From positions 1-64,000 of the forward strand of contig NZ_RBZO01000004.1 in the NCBI RefSeq assembly GCF_003628445.1: a DNA stretch of 64,000 bases, read 5' to 3'. The position numbers were made by a program, and so were the translations under genes. The notes beneath the pieces were generated by a model. It saw nothing but the letters and a program-made list of their open reading frames with translations, made no database searches and was not told the origin of the DNA. Positions 51,157 through 59,253 of this stretch are shown piece by piece. Position 1 is the stretch's first letter; each line of letters begins with the position of its first letter. This DNA is from Oceanobacillus bengalensis (GTDB lineage Bacteria; Bacillota; Bacilli; Bacillales; Amphibacillaceae).

Positions 51157-52224
51157 ATGAAAATCTTAACCGTTTTAGGAGCAAGACCGCAATTTATAAA
51201 AGCATGTATGCTATCAAAAGCTATAAACTTAAATACAGACGTAACGGAAATCATCGTTCACACGGGGCAACATTATGATGATAAAATGTCTACTGTTTTT
51301 TTTGACCAGTTAAATCTCCCTAAACCAGATTACTATCTTGGAATTGGTTCAGGTACTCACGGTCTACAAACAGGAAAAATGTTATCAGAGTTAGAGAGAG
51401 TGATGATTTCAGAAAAACCCGATATCGTATTAGTATACGGAGACACAAATTCTACACTTGCGGGGAGCTTAGCAGCAGCAAAACTTCATATACCTATAGC
51501 CCATGTAGAGTCAGGTTTACGAAGTTTTAATAAAAAAATGCCTGAGGAAATTAATCGCATTGTTACAGACCACCTGTCTCACTGGCTATTTTGCCCCTCT
51601 CAAGCTGCAACTGATAACTTAAAGAATGAAGGAATCGATAAAAATGTATACCTGACAGGAGATATCATGTATGACTCTGTTCTACACTTTAAATCTCATG
51701 CTATACAGAAATCTACCATTCTAAAAGATCTATCACAATCTGAGAATAATTATTATCTAGCAACCATTCACCGAGCAGAAAATACAGATAATCCTGAACG
51801 GTTAGAGGCCATTCTAGAAGCACTTAGACAGTTAGATATGGACGTAATCCTACCACTACATCCTAGGACCAAAAATAAAATAAGTCACTATAAATTAAAT
51901 CATTTAATTTCTAAACCTCATATTAAAATAGTAGAACCGTTAAATTACTTTGATATGTTAGCAATTTCTTCTAATGCAAAAATAATTTTAACTGACTCAG
52001 GTGGGCTACAGAAAGAAGCCTATATGCTTCGTGTCCCTTGTATTACACTCCGAAATGAATCGGAGTGGGTAGAAACGATTCAAACCGGTTGGAATCACTT
52101 AGTAGGTACGAATAAAAAAGAAATATTAAATACTGTTAAGAACCTAAAAATACCGAGGGATTCTCCGCCTATCTTCGGGGACGGTAATACCGCACAAAAA
52201 ATAGTCGAGACATTGGTTAAATAG
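51157..52224 (+). CDS. UDP-GlcNAc 2-epimerase (non-hydrolysing; WecB/WbpI-like)
   Basis: 355 residues from ATG at 51157 (AAAGGAAAG ahead). MKILTVLGARPQFIKACML, VIVHTGQHYDDKMS-type IIVHTGQHYDDKMS, VLVYGDTNSTLAGSLAAAKL, HVESGLRSFNKKMPEEINR and LTDSGGLQKEAYMLRVPCITLR cover the active site. It inverts C2 of UDP-GlcNAc, or of UDP-GlcNAc(3NAc)A if it is a WbpI. The two cannot be told apart from sequence reading alone; the neighbours favour either ManNAc or diacetamido-mannuronic acid. Confidence 0.92.
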   Translation: MKILTVLGARPQFIKACMLSKAINLNTDVTEIIVHTGQHYDDKMSTVFFDQLNLPKPDYYLGIGSGTHGLQTGKMLSELERVMISEKPDIVLVYGDTNSTLAGSLAAAKLHIPIAHVESGLRSFNKKMPEEINRIVTDHLSHWLFCPSQAATDNLKNEGIDKNVYLTGDIMYDSVLHFKSHAIQKSTILKDLSQSENNYYLATIHRAENTDNPERLEAILEALRQLDMDVILPLHPRTKNKISHYKLNHLISKPHIKIVEPLNYFDMLAISSNAKIILTDSGGLQKEAYMLRVPCITLRNESEWVETIQTGWNHLVGTNKKEILNTVKNLKIPRDSPPIFGDGNTAQKIVETLVK

Positions 52225-52300
52225 TACAACACAACACTTTACCCCCATCATAACCTCAAATTCCCAAATTTCAACAATTCGTTATTAGATCTCCAAATAA

Positions 52301-52342
52301 GCAAAAATGAGGTGAGTTGATCCACCTCATTTTTGCTTATTT
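52301..52342. terminator. Terminator between convergent 2-epimerase and GT genes
   Basis: GCAAAAATGAGGTG (52301-52314) pairs with CACCTCATTTTTGC (52323-52336), flanked by AA and TT. Confidence 0.88.
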
Positions 52343-52484
52343 ATTCTAACAGCGACTAAGGACGTGTCGGTACTAGTCGAAGTATCCCTTTCTCGATGTG
52401 TCATTTTTACCGGACTTTTAGGACATATCTTTTACAAATGCATTATGCTAGAGTAGATTTTGTGCTACATTGTAAGTCTTGTCA

Positions 52485-53708
52485 TTAGATTCCCTGTAGT
52501 TTATTATAAACATTAATTAATCGTACTTCCATTTTTTCCCAGGAATATAAATTTTCCATTACTTTTCGGCCATTTTGACTCATTTCCTTTAGCTCTTTTT
52601 TGTTTTCATTAAGATATACTAATGCATCCTTATAATCTTGGGATGTTGCATTGTATTTATCAATCACATAACCACATTTATATCTACGTATGAATTCCGC
52701 CATTTCTTGACACTTATTCACTAAGACAGGTATACCATTATTAAGATAGCTAAAGAATTTATTCGGCATTGCATAATTGTTATTAAGAGATTGATCTACA
52801 TTTTCTAAGTCAATCCAACCAATATCAACCTCTTTTAAATGTTCTGGAATCGTACCAAATTCAACCCATCCAGTTGATTTTATATTACTTTCTAGATGTT
52901 TTGGTATTTTCAATGAACTACCAAAACGACTTCCCCCAATAATTTTGCATTGAAAATCCATTTGTTTTGAGCAAGATTCTGCTATATCAATAAGTTTCTC
53001 ACCACTACCTTTGTTATCATAAAAGTTACCGACATAACCGATTGTTAACCCTTCTTTATCATTATCTTTGGGTACGTAATTTTTAGCGAGGGGCGGTGAA
53101 TTATAGATTACTTCCACAGGTAATTCGGGTTTATGAGAGAGATACCAAGATTTTATCGCATCAGAAACAGTAATTATATAATCCACTTCATTTAGCATCG
53201 TCAATAGCTTTTCCTTTAGAAGATCCCTTCTTTCTATTGTGTATCTTGGATCTAAAGGATCTGGTGTTAGTTCATGGCTATCATAAATTAACTTTATATT
53301 TTTTCCCCTTCTACTTTTCATCAAACGTTTTACACCAATTCCAGCAAATAGAGAAAGAAACTCATGCGTATGATAAATATCAGCATCCTCTTGTATAGCC
53401 AGTTGTGTTAATTGATTGTTAAATCCTTCTCTGTTCCATACCGCTTCATCAGCTAAGACTTTATTTAACCCTTGCATCGCAATCTCCGAGTTGTATGTCA
53501 CAATTCTGATTCCCTCATGGGTAAAAACTTTTTCCCTAAATCGATTATTAAAAGGGGTACCATCAATGTCTAGTAGCTTTCCATTGTTTCTCGGAACAAT
53601 CATCGTTACACGATGTCCCTTTTTCACTAAACTTTTTGCTTCCTTTTTAAAAATTCTAGCATCCAAAAATGGATGGTGTGCAATAACCATGCATACCTTT
53701 TTCCTCAC
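52485..53708 (-). CDS. Glycosyltransferase, GT-B fold, second of a paralogous pair
   Basis: 407 residues. KVCMVIAHHPFLDARIFKKE and VTMIVPRNNGKLLDIDG at the start, YDSHELTPDPLDP, VIYNSPPLAKNYVP, IGYVGNFYDNKGSGEKL and KFFSYLNNGIPVLVNKCQEM at the donor site. It is a paralogue of 47862-49085, equal in length and alike throughout, so likely another step of the same glycan. GAGAAAGG about 10 bases before the ATG. Stands alone on the minus strand between two terminators. Confidence 0.86.
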   Translation of the reverse strand: MRKKVCMVIAHHPFLDARIFKKEAKSLVKKGHRVTMIVPRNNGKLLDIDGTPFNNRFREKVFTHEGIRIVTYNSEIAMQGLNKVLADEAVWNREGFNNQLTQLAIQEDADIYHTHEFLSLFAGIGVKRLMKSRRGKNIKLIYDSHELTPDPLDPRYTIERRDLLKEKLLTMLNEVDYIITVSDAIKSWYLSHKPELPVEVIYNSPPLAKNYVPKDNDKEGLTIGYVGNFYDNKGSGEKLIDIAESCSKQMDFQCKIIGGSRFGSSLKIPKHLESNIKSTGWVEFGTIPEHLKEVDIGWIDLENVDQSLNNNYAMPNKFFSYLNNGIPVLVNKCQEMAEFIRRYKCGYVIDKYNATSQDYKDALVYLNENKKELKEMSQNGRKVMENLYSWEKMEVRLINVYNKLQGI

Positions 53709-54027
53709 AGCAATTCAACCTTTCTCCGATAAATACATTTATGTTTTAACTTTTGTTTCGAAGTTTCTATTTCAGACAAAATAAAGCCAGATTACTACCT
53801 GTTTTATCCTATTCTTTCTCGTTCTTTTCAGTCACTACTCCTTTAAAACTTCCACGCAAATCCAATAAAGAAAACAAGCCATGACATGTCAATGGCTTGT
53901 TTCAAGTAATTCACTTTAGCTTGTCGTTGATATAAACTTCGCAGTAAGTGCTGCGCTTGATTCCGCTACTGGCAGTACGCGCACCTTAGGGCACGGTGAA
54001 AAGTGAAGAGTCAGTATTTATAATCAT
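53709..54027. other. Gap with terminator and a truncated repeat (copy 8)
   Basis: AAACAAGCCAT (53872-53882) and ATGGCTTGTTT (53892-53902) form a terminator-like hairpin. At 53933-54003 lies a piece of the repeat family: GTTGATATAAACTTCGCAGT, AAGTGCTGCGCTTGATTCCGCT and GGCAGTACGC then GGGCACGG, the outer half of module B only. No gene is seen. Confidence 0.65.
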
Positions 54028-54708
54028 TTAGGTGTTGATTTTCTTCGCTGGTACTCCTGCAACAGTAATGTTATCTTCTATATTTTTAGTAACTACTGCT
54101 CCGGCTCCAACTATCGTATTTTCGCCAATTGTTACACCTGGTAGCAGTGATGCATTGTTCCCAATTTTTGAGCCTTTTTTTATATGCGGTCCTTTTAAAT
54201 CATAGGACTTAGCACCCATGTACTTATCATTTGACATTGATACACAAGGACCAATGAAAACATTGTCCTCTAGTATACTATCACCGGTTACATATGCCAG
54301 TGTTTGAATGGTACAATTTTTACCGATTTTTGTATTTAATTCAACAATAGCCGCTCTTCCAACTATTGTTTCATCACCTATCGTAACATTCTCTCTAACA
54401 CTCGCATGATCTCCTATAAATACAGACTTCCCAATTACAGTACTAGAATAAATAGAAACCAAATTTCCTATTCGGGCTCCAGAATGAATAACTAACTTAT
54501 TATTATTCTTTTTCGTTTTTCGCATTCTTAAGTTAACAGCAGGTTCAATACCCAACACACAATTATTACCGATAATAACATTGTCACCAATTTCACTGCC
54601 TTGCAGAATCGTTGAATTGTGACCAATCACAACATTCTCTCCAATCTTTACATCCTTTTCAATTACAACATGGATTCCTAATTGTGCACTTTCAGGAATA
54701 ATTGACAA
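54028..54708 (-). CDS. Left-handed beta-helix acetyltransferase (WbpD/WlbB-like)
   Basis: 226 residues from TTG at 54708 (AGAGGAG 9 bases ahead), 16 bases behind the CgeB-like gene. More than ten hexapeptide repeats (IGENVVIGHNSTILQGSEIGDNVIIGNN written in parts: IGENVVIGHN, IGDNVIIGNN, IGNLVSIYSS, IGDHASVREN) and a closing VGAGAVVTKNIEDNITVAGVPAK. These trimeric enzymes acetylate amino sugars with acetyl-CoA. Next to an aminotransferase in the same locus, N-acetylation of a 3-amino-uronic acid is likely. Confidence 0.85.
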   Translation of the reverse strand: MSIIPESAQLGIHVVIEKDVKIGENVVIGHNSTILQGSEIGDNVIIGNNCVLGIEPAVNLRMRKTKKNNNKLVIHSGARIGNLVSIYSSTVIGKSVFIGDHASVRENVTIGDETIVGRAAIVELNTKIGKNCTIQTLAYVTGDSILEDNVFIGPCVSMSNDKYMGAKSYDLKGPHIKKGSKIGNNASLLPGVTIGENTIVGAGAVVTKNIEDNITVAGVPAKKINT

Positions 54709-54724
54709 GTAAAATCTCTCCTCT

Positions 54725-55645
54725 CTATTTAACAATACTTTCAATTTTCTGGATTATCTGCTTAGCTCGTTGTTTAACAGAATGGTTTCCATGTATAAAT
54801 CGATAACCTTCTTCAACTATTTTTTCTCTCTCTCTATCATTCACTAAATAATAAGTAGCCTTATCTTTAAAATTCTTTTTATCGATAGGTACGAAATGTT
54901 TTCCGGGAATAAATCCAAGATCCTCTAATTCTTTGAAGGTTGGTGCTAACAGAAGTGTACGACAAGCAAGCACTTCAAAATACTTCATCACAGGATAATT
55001 GTAAATCGATGGGCATGTAAAAAATAATTTCGCTCGGTTAATTTCTTTTGCATACTTATCACCTATGAAACTTTGCTCTTTTTCTTTATTTCTTAAAGTT
55101 CGATAACCTGGGTGATTGTGATAAACAAAATTTTTATCGTTTTTATAGGTGTTGCATATTGTTTGCCTTAATGGATAAGTATCATTAACAGCTCCCATCA
55201 TTAAGAAATTAAGCTCCTTTTTTAAACCATAATCCTTATATAATTCTGTATTCACAAAGTTCGGTAACCATATCATTTTATTTTTGTATTCTGGATAAAT
55301 TTCCATAAATTTGTCTCGAGCAACTGTAAAAATATTAGATATTTTATTTTTATCAATATAATTTCTTCTCAAACTAATAAATCGATGAACATCTGTTACG
55401 AATAGACCTGTAGAAATGTCGATATTAGCAAGTCCTTTAATCATAGGCGTCATTTGTGTATCAATATCATTAAACAGCAATATAAAATCTGGACGTGTGG
55501 GTATTTGCTTCAAAATATGACTAATATGACCCTGTTTTCTCCACAACGTTAGGTTTGCTAAATTAGATAGTTCATTTTCTAAGTAGTAGAAATTTTTATT
55601 CAGCAATTTGGATGTATCCTCTGCTATTAGCAATATATTAAGCAA
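54725..55645 (-). CDS. CgeB-like glycosyltransferase
   Basis: 306 residues from TTG (AAAGGAG 8 bases ahead). LLNILLIAEDTSKLLNKNF opens a GT-B-like fold; IWLPNFVNTELYKDYGLKKE, VYHNHPGYRTLRNKEKEQ, AKLFFTCPSIYNYPVMKYFE and VLACRTLLLAPTFKELEDLG form the donor-side region typical of the CgeB/spore-maturation family. CgeB changes the sugar coat of Bacillus subtilis spores. The call rests on overall motif resemblance. Divergent from the oxidoreductase gene. Confidence 0.7.
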   Translation of the reverse strand: MLNILLIAEDTSKLLNKNFYYLENELSNLANLTLWRKQGHISHILKQIPTRPDFILLFNDIDTQMTPMIKGLANIDISTGLFVTDVHRFISLRRNYIDKNKISNIFTVARDKFMEIYPEYKNKMIWLPNFVNTELYKDYGLKKELNFLMMGAVNDTYPLRQTICNTYKNDKNFVYHNHPGYRTLRNKEKEQSFIGDKYAKEINRAKLFFTCPSIYNYPVMKYFEVLACRTLLLAPTFKELEDLGFIPGKHFVPIDKKNFKDKATYYLVNDREREKIVEEGYRFIHGNHSVKQRAKQIIQKIESIVK

Positions 55646-55749
55646 TTCTACAACTCCTTTCCTCAAAAATTACTATCATTTTATTTTAATAGGAAAAAAG
55701 CCAAATTTATTTTCTTATTATCCTAGTCTATATCGATTATTTGTAGAAG

Positions 55750-55758
55750 CATAGTATA
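55750..55758 (+). promoter_or_regulatory. Sigma-K-like -10 box before the oxidoreductase gene
   Basis: CATAGTATA fits CATANNNTA, 34 bases before the ATG. The -35 region has no AC at 16 bases. Confidence 0.35.
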
Positions 55759-55791
55759 AATTAGTAGCTAATAAAAGTGAGGAGATCATTT

Positions 55792-56727
55792 ATGAAAATA
55801 GGTGTGATTGGAACTGGAAATATGGGGGAAAATCATATACGAACTTACTTATCACTCCATAATCATTGCGAACTTGTCGGTATTTATGATACTGATGATT
55901 TAAGAAGAAATGAGATTGCTAAAAAGTATCATGTAAAACCATTTCATTCTATTGATTTCCTTCTTCAATCTGTTGATGCTGTCAGCATTGCTGTACCAAC
56001 TGAATTTCATTATGATGTTGGTCTGCTTTGTATCCAACACAATGTTCACATGTTGATGGAGAAACCAATTACCAGTACAGTCGAGCAGGCTAAAGATTTG
56101 CTCAAAAAAGCAAATAAAGCAGGAGTTAAAATTCAAGTAGGACATATTGAGCTTTTCAATCCATTAATTCAATTCCTTTCGAAAGTGTTAGAAAATGAAA
56201 AGATTTTAGGATTAGATCATCAGAGAATGAGCCCTTATGACGATAGACTTAAAAATGTTGATGTAGTAAAAGACCTAATGATTCATGACCTTTATATTTT
56301 GAACAAACTTATAAACGATAGTATTTTGGAGATTTATGCACTTGGAAAAGTCATTAATGGTACACCAAAACATGCTGTTGCTATTACGAAGTCCAAACAA
56401 GGAGTAACCGCTAACCTAACAGCAAGTTTTAAATCCAGGAAAAAAATTAGAAACATTCGAATCCTCACAGAAGACGCTTATATTGATGCAGATATTTTAA
56501 ATAGCACTGTTAAAATTACACGTTTTATTATAGAGGACACAAGTCGGATGCTAGTACCTGTTACAGAAGTGATTGAGATTGATAATTCTATTCAACCATT
56601 ATATGTCCAATTGTTGGATTTCATAAATTGCATTAAATTCGATAAAATGCCTTCTGTTTCAGGAGAAGATGGCATAATCACACTAAGCTTAACCAATAAA
56701 ATTAGTGCATCAATTAGCAGTTCTTGA
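55792..56727 (+). CDS. Gfo/Idh/MocA oxidoreductase (WbpB-like)
   Basis: 311 residues from ATG at 55792 (GTGAGGAGA ahead). IGVIGTGNMGENHIRTYLSL is the NAD-binding start; AVSIAVPTEFHYDVG, HMLMEKPITSTVEQAKDLL (the EKP motif) and VGHIELFNP follow, with LMIHDLYILNKL at the active site. In the WbpB role it oxidises C3 of UDP-GlcNAc uronic acid to the 3-keto sugar for the aminotransferase. That role is inferred from the neighbours. Confidence 0.88.
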   Translation: MKIGVIGTGNMGENHIRTYLSLHNHCELVGIYDTDDLRRNEIAKKYHVKPFHSIDFLLQSVDAVSIAVPTEFHYDVGLLCIQHNVHMLMEKPITSTVEQAKDLLKKANKAGVKIQVGHIELFNPLIQFLSKVLENEKILGLDHQRMSPYDDRLKNVDVVKDLMIHDLYILNKLINDSILEIYALGKVINGTPKHAVAITKSKQGVTANLTASFKSRKKIRNIRILTEDAYIDADILNSTVKITRFIIEDTSRMLVPVTEVIEIDNSIQPLYVQLLDFINCIKFDKMPSVSGEDGIITLSLTNKISASISSS

Positions 56728-57040
56728 GATTCATCATGAAGGAAAGTAATAAGATATTTTTTTCTTCTCAGATTATAAATATGTCTGAAAATGTATTTTA
56801 TGAAGAAATTTTCTAGACGATTAACGGCACGTAAAATTCATTATTCGGTAGTTCGAGAGGTTGAAGATTACAAGCCTAAATACTAGCAAGCTAAGCAAAT
56901 AGCTTACTTTCAAATCATTCAAGCTAGTAGTATTCTTTCATTCACAATCGCCCAATTTAGCTTTATCTGGGGGAAAACCTATAACATCACATCATTCTTC
57001 ACATATATTATTGTGTAAGTCACTTTGGAGGTGATATTTA
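56728..57040 (+). promoter_or_regulatory. Intergenic region with sigma-K promoter before YjcZ genes
   Basis: AC (56984-56985), 16 bases, CATATATTA (57002-57010): an exact match to the sigma-K form AC-N16-CATANNNTA, 31 bases before the first YjcZ start. Further left, TACTAGC (56881-56887) and GCTAGTA (56923-56929) may form a weak hairpin ending the oxidoreductase transcript. No gene is seen in the gap. Confidence 0.6.
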
Positions 57041-57145
57041 ATGAGTGAACATGTAGAAGGAGCTGGCTTCGGTGGAGGCTTCGCTTTACTCGTTGTTTTG
57101 TTTATCTTATTAATCATAGTAGGGTCTGCCTACGTAGGTTATTAA
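57041..57145 (+). CDS. YjcZ-family sporulation peptide
   Basis: 34 residues: MSEHVEGAGFGGGFALLVVL followed by [15 protein letters not shown] short Gly-rich start and one hydrophobic segment with the [15 protein letters not shown] pattern define the YjcZ/SscA family of tiny spore proteins, membrane or coat bound. GGAGGTGAT before the ATG. Next to a second family member and behind an excellent sigma-K-like promoter. Confidence 0.85.
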   Translation: MSEHVEGAGFGGGFALLVVLFILLIIVGSAYVGY

Positions 57146-57187
57146 GATATTTAAAAATCAATCAAAATTTTAAGGAGGTTATTCTAT

Positions 57188-57337
57188 ATGGGTTTTGGTA
57201 ACTGTGGATTCGGCGGATACGGCTATGGTGGCGGCTATGGCGGTGGCTACGGCGGTGGCTACGGCGGTGGCAACAGCTTTGCTTTAATCGTTGTGCTGTT
57301 TATCCTACTAATCATCGTTGGAGCAGCTTGGCTGTAA
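57188..57337 (+). CDS. YjcZ-family sporulation peptide with GGYG repeats
   Basis: 49 residues: [17 protein letters not shown], then repeats of GGGY and finally [17 protein letters not shown] with the end AAWL. It shares the hydrophobic segment with the preceding gene but has a Gly/Tyr-rich arm of about 25 residues and one Cys, as in coat-assembly peptides such as SscA. AAGGAGG before the ATG, 42 bases behind its neighbour. The DNA repeat GGCGGTGGCTAC suggests slippage-prone growth. Confidence 0.87.
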   Translation: MGFGNCGFGGYGYGGGYGGGYGGGYGGGNSFALIVVLFILLIIVGAAWL

Positions 57338-57417
57338 TATTTAAATAGGAAACAGATAAAGATCAATTACACTTTCACTTCTCTGAATGAACAACATCCT
57401 GATTACAACAATAGCTA

Positions 57418-57447
57418 AAAAAGCGCTGATACTCAGCGCTTTTTACA
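57418..57447. terminator. Bidirectional terminator between YjcZ gene and ctaB
   Basis: AAAAAGCGCTGA and TCAGCGCTTTTT pair fully around a 3-base loop (57418-57444). Confidence 0.9.
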
Positions 57448-57464
57448 TTCTTACATATCTGCAT

Positions 57465-58370
57465 CTAAATTGTTACAATCATCGTCAATAAGAAGAAAAT
57501 AGCCAAATAATTTACGGAATATAAGAAATTCCAATGGGCCCATTTTAAATCATCTTTTATATATAAACCAGCAATTCCCAAGATTATCCAAGCAATATTA
57601 AGTATCGTTATAATTGTAACAAACAATGTGCCTAATGAAATCATTAAAAAAGGCAATGGAAGTAGACAGGCAATATAAATAACCATTTGTCGCTTTGTAA
57701 CATCAAAACCATACACAACAGGAAGCATTGGAATGCCTGCAGCTCGATATTCTTCACATTTCTTCATTGCTGTTGCAAATGTATGCGGAACTTGCCATAT
57801 AAATAAAACCATAAACATCGTAATTGGTATAATATGAAAAGCGGAATCAACTACTGCCCACCCCATTAAAGGAGTGACTGCACCTGATACACTCCCAACA
57901 ATTGTGTTAAGCGTATATCTTCGCTTTGACCACATCGTGTATAAAAACACGTAGGTAAACCAACCAATAAAAGAGTAGATTGTCGCCTCTAATGTAGTAA
58001 ATAATAATAAAATAAACCCTACTATTGTAGTAATAATTCCGATTGTTAAAACTGTCGTAAGTGAAAAGTGTCCAGTAACCGTTGGACGACTTTTGGTTCT
58101 TTCCATTACGGTATCGATATCGATATCAAACCAGTTATTAATAATTAGTGCTCCAGCCATCACCAATGTACTACCGATCGTGACTAACAAAAAAGCTTGC
58201 CAATAATCCATGAAGGTAGACCCTGTAAAATAGAGTGCTAACCAAAATCCCGCAATAACAGGTAAGACATTTGCGATTAACACACCAAATTTTATTAGTG
58301 ACTTTATGTCTCTTATTAAAGTCTTTAAAGTCATGTTATTTCGTTGCTGTACCAAAGGCGATTTACTCAC
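57465..58370 (-). CDS. ctaB: Protoheme IX farnesyltransferase (haem O synthase)
   Basis: 301 residues from GTG (AAAGGATGAG ahead), seven or more transmembrane helices. The prenyl-diphosphate site NNWFDIDIDTVMERTKSRP near residue 85 and KKCEEYRAAGIPMLPVVYG near 205 are conserved. It adds a farnesyl group to haem b, giving haem O for the haem-copper oxidases; ctaA is not in view. Here it lies near the ba3-type oxidase, with a repeat element between. Confidence 0.94.
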   Translation of the reverse strand: MSKSPLVQQRNNMTLKTLIRDIKSLIKFGVLIANVLPVIAGFWLALYFTGSTFMDYWQAFLLVTIGSTLVMAGALIINNWFDIDIDTVMERTKSRPTVTGHFSLTTVLTIGIITTIVGFILLLFTTLEATIYSFIGWFTYVFLYTMWSKRRYTLNTIVGSVSGAVTPLMGWAVVDSAFHIIPITMFMVLFIWQVPHTFATAMKKCEEYRAAGIPMLPVVYGFDVTKRQMVIYIACLLPLPFLMISLGTLFVTIITILNIAWIILGIAGLYIKDDLKWAHWNFLYSVNYLAIFFLLTMIVTI

Positions 58371-58636
58371 TAATTCTCATCCTTTTAAAAGGCTATATTG
58401 CCAAAATATGATTCTTCTATTTCTTAATTGTACCATGGTTGCATCATTAATTCTAAAGTTACAGTATCTAATTAAAAATACAGGCTTTTTTGTAATTTTT
58501 ATTGATTCTTGGCCAGTAGTTGATATACTCTGTGAGGTAAATGTGCTTTCTAATTGCATTCCCTCTTCCCCATTAGGGTGTTCACTCGCGCATTTGAGGC
58601 GTTCAACATTCTTTTAGGAAAGAGCGAAAATAAATA
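58371..58636. other. Upstream region of ctaB, nothing recognised
   Basis: AT-rich spacer between the ctaB start and the next repeat element. It should hold the ctaB promoter, but I find no convincing -35/-10 pair and no intact gene. Confidence 0.4.
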
Positions 58637-59243
58637 GGCTGGGACAAAAGAAATTTAGTAAAGAAAAATCCGAACTATAAGTTTAAGTCCTCCATTAAAT
58701 TCAAATTAATGGAGGACTTTGTATAAACTTCGAACTAACTTAATTTAGATTATCTTAAATCGGAGCACATCTCGCCGTCTGGGATCGCTCCAGGCGGATG
58801 CTTTCCGCGGGCACGGCCTCAGCCCTCCTCGCGGAAAAAACGCCGCTGCGGGGTCTTCGGACACGTGCTATTCCCGCAGGAGTCACCGCCCTACACTCAC
58901 CCAGACTAGTGAAGTAGTACGATGCTTTTTGACTTTCCGTATCAAAGGAGATAATGGTTAGTAACTTAAACTCAGTGGAGGAAACACACGAAGACTCCTA
59001 CGGGAGGACAGGCCTAGGTGAGACTATGGAGTGCGATAGCACGTAGTAGGCTCACCAGCCGCCCGTGGAAAGCGAAGTGTGTTTCCGGAACGATGTGCTT
59101 CACACAATACTGAATTAAATAAGTCCACTATTTATATCAACTATGAAATAACATTCAATTGTAGAAAGTTAACATTCCGAGATTCCTATGCTATAATATT
59201 CGTCTTTTGATTGGAAGGTTTTCGTTTTATCCCAGCCCCCTAC
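58637..59243. repeat. Palindromic composite repeat element (copy 9), most complete
   Basis: Outer ends GGCTGGGACAAAAG (58637) and the complement of CGTTTTATCCCAGCC (ending about 59238) form terminal inverted repeats. Inside are the 14-bp hairpin AAGTCCTCCATTAA (58685-58698), the inner terminal repeat TATAAACTTCGAACTAA (58723), module B (arms GTCTGGG 58777-58783 and CCCAGAC 58900-58906), module A (about 58975-59095, arms GGAAACACAC and GTGTGTTTCC) and AGTCCACTATTTATATCAAC. 58641-58725 is identical to the complement of 176-260. Confidence 0.85.
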
Positions 59244-59253
59244 ATTTTACATG

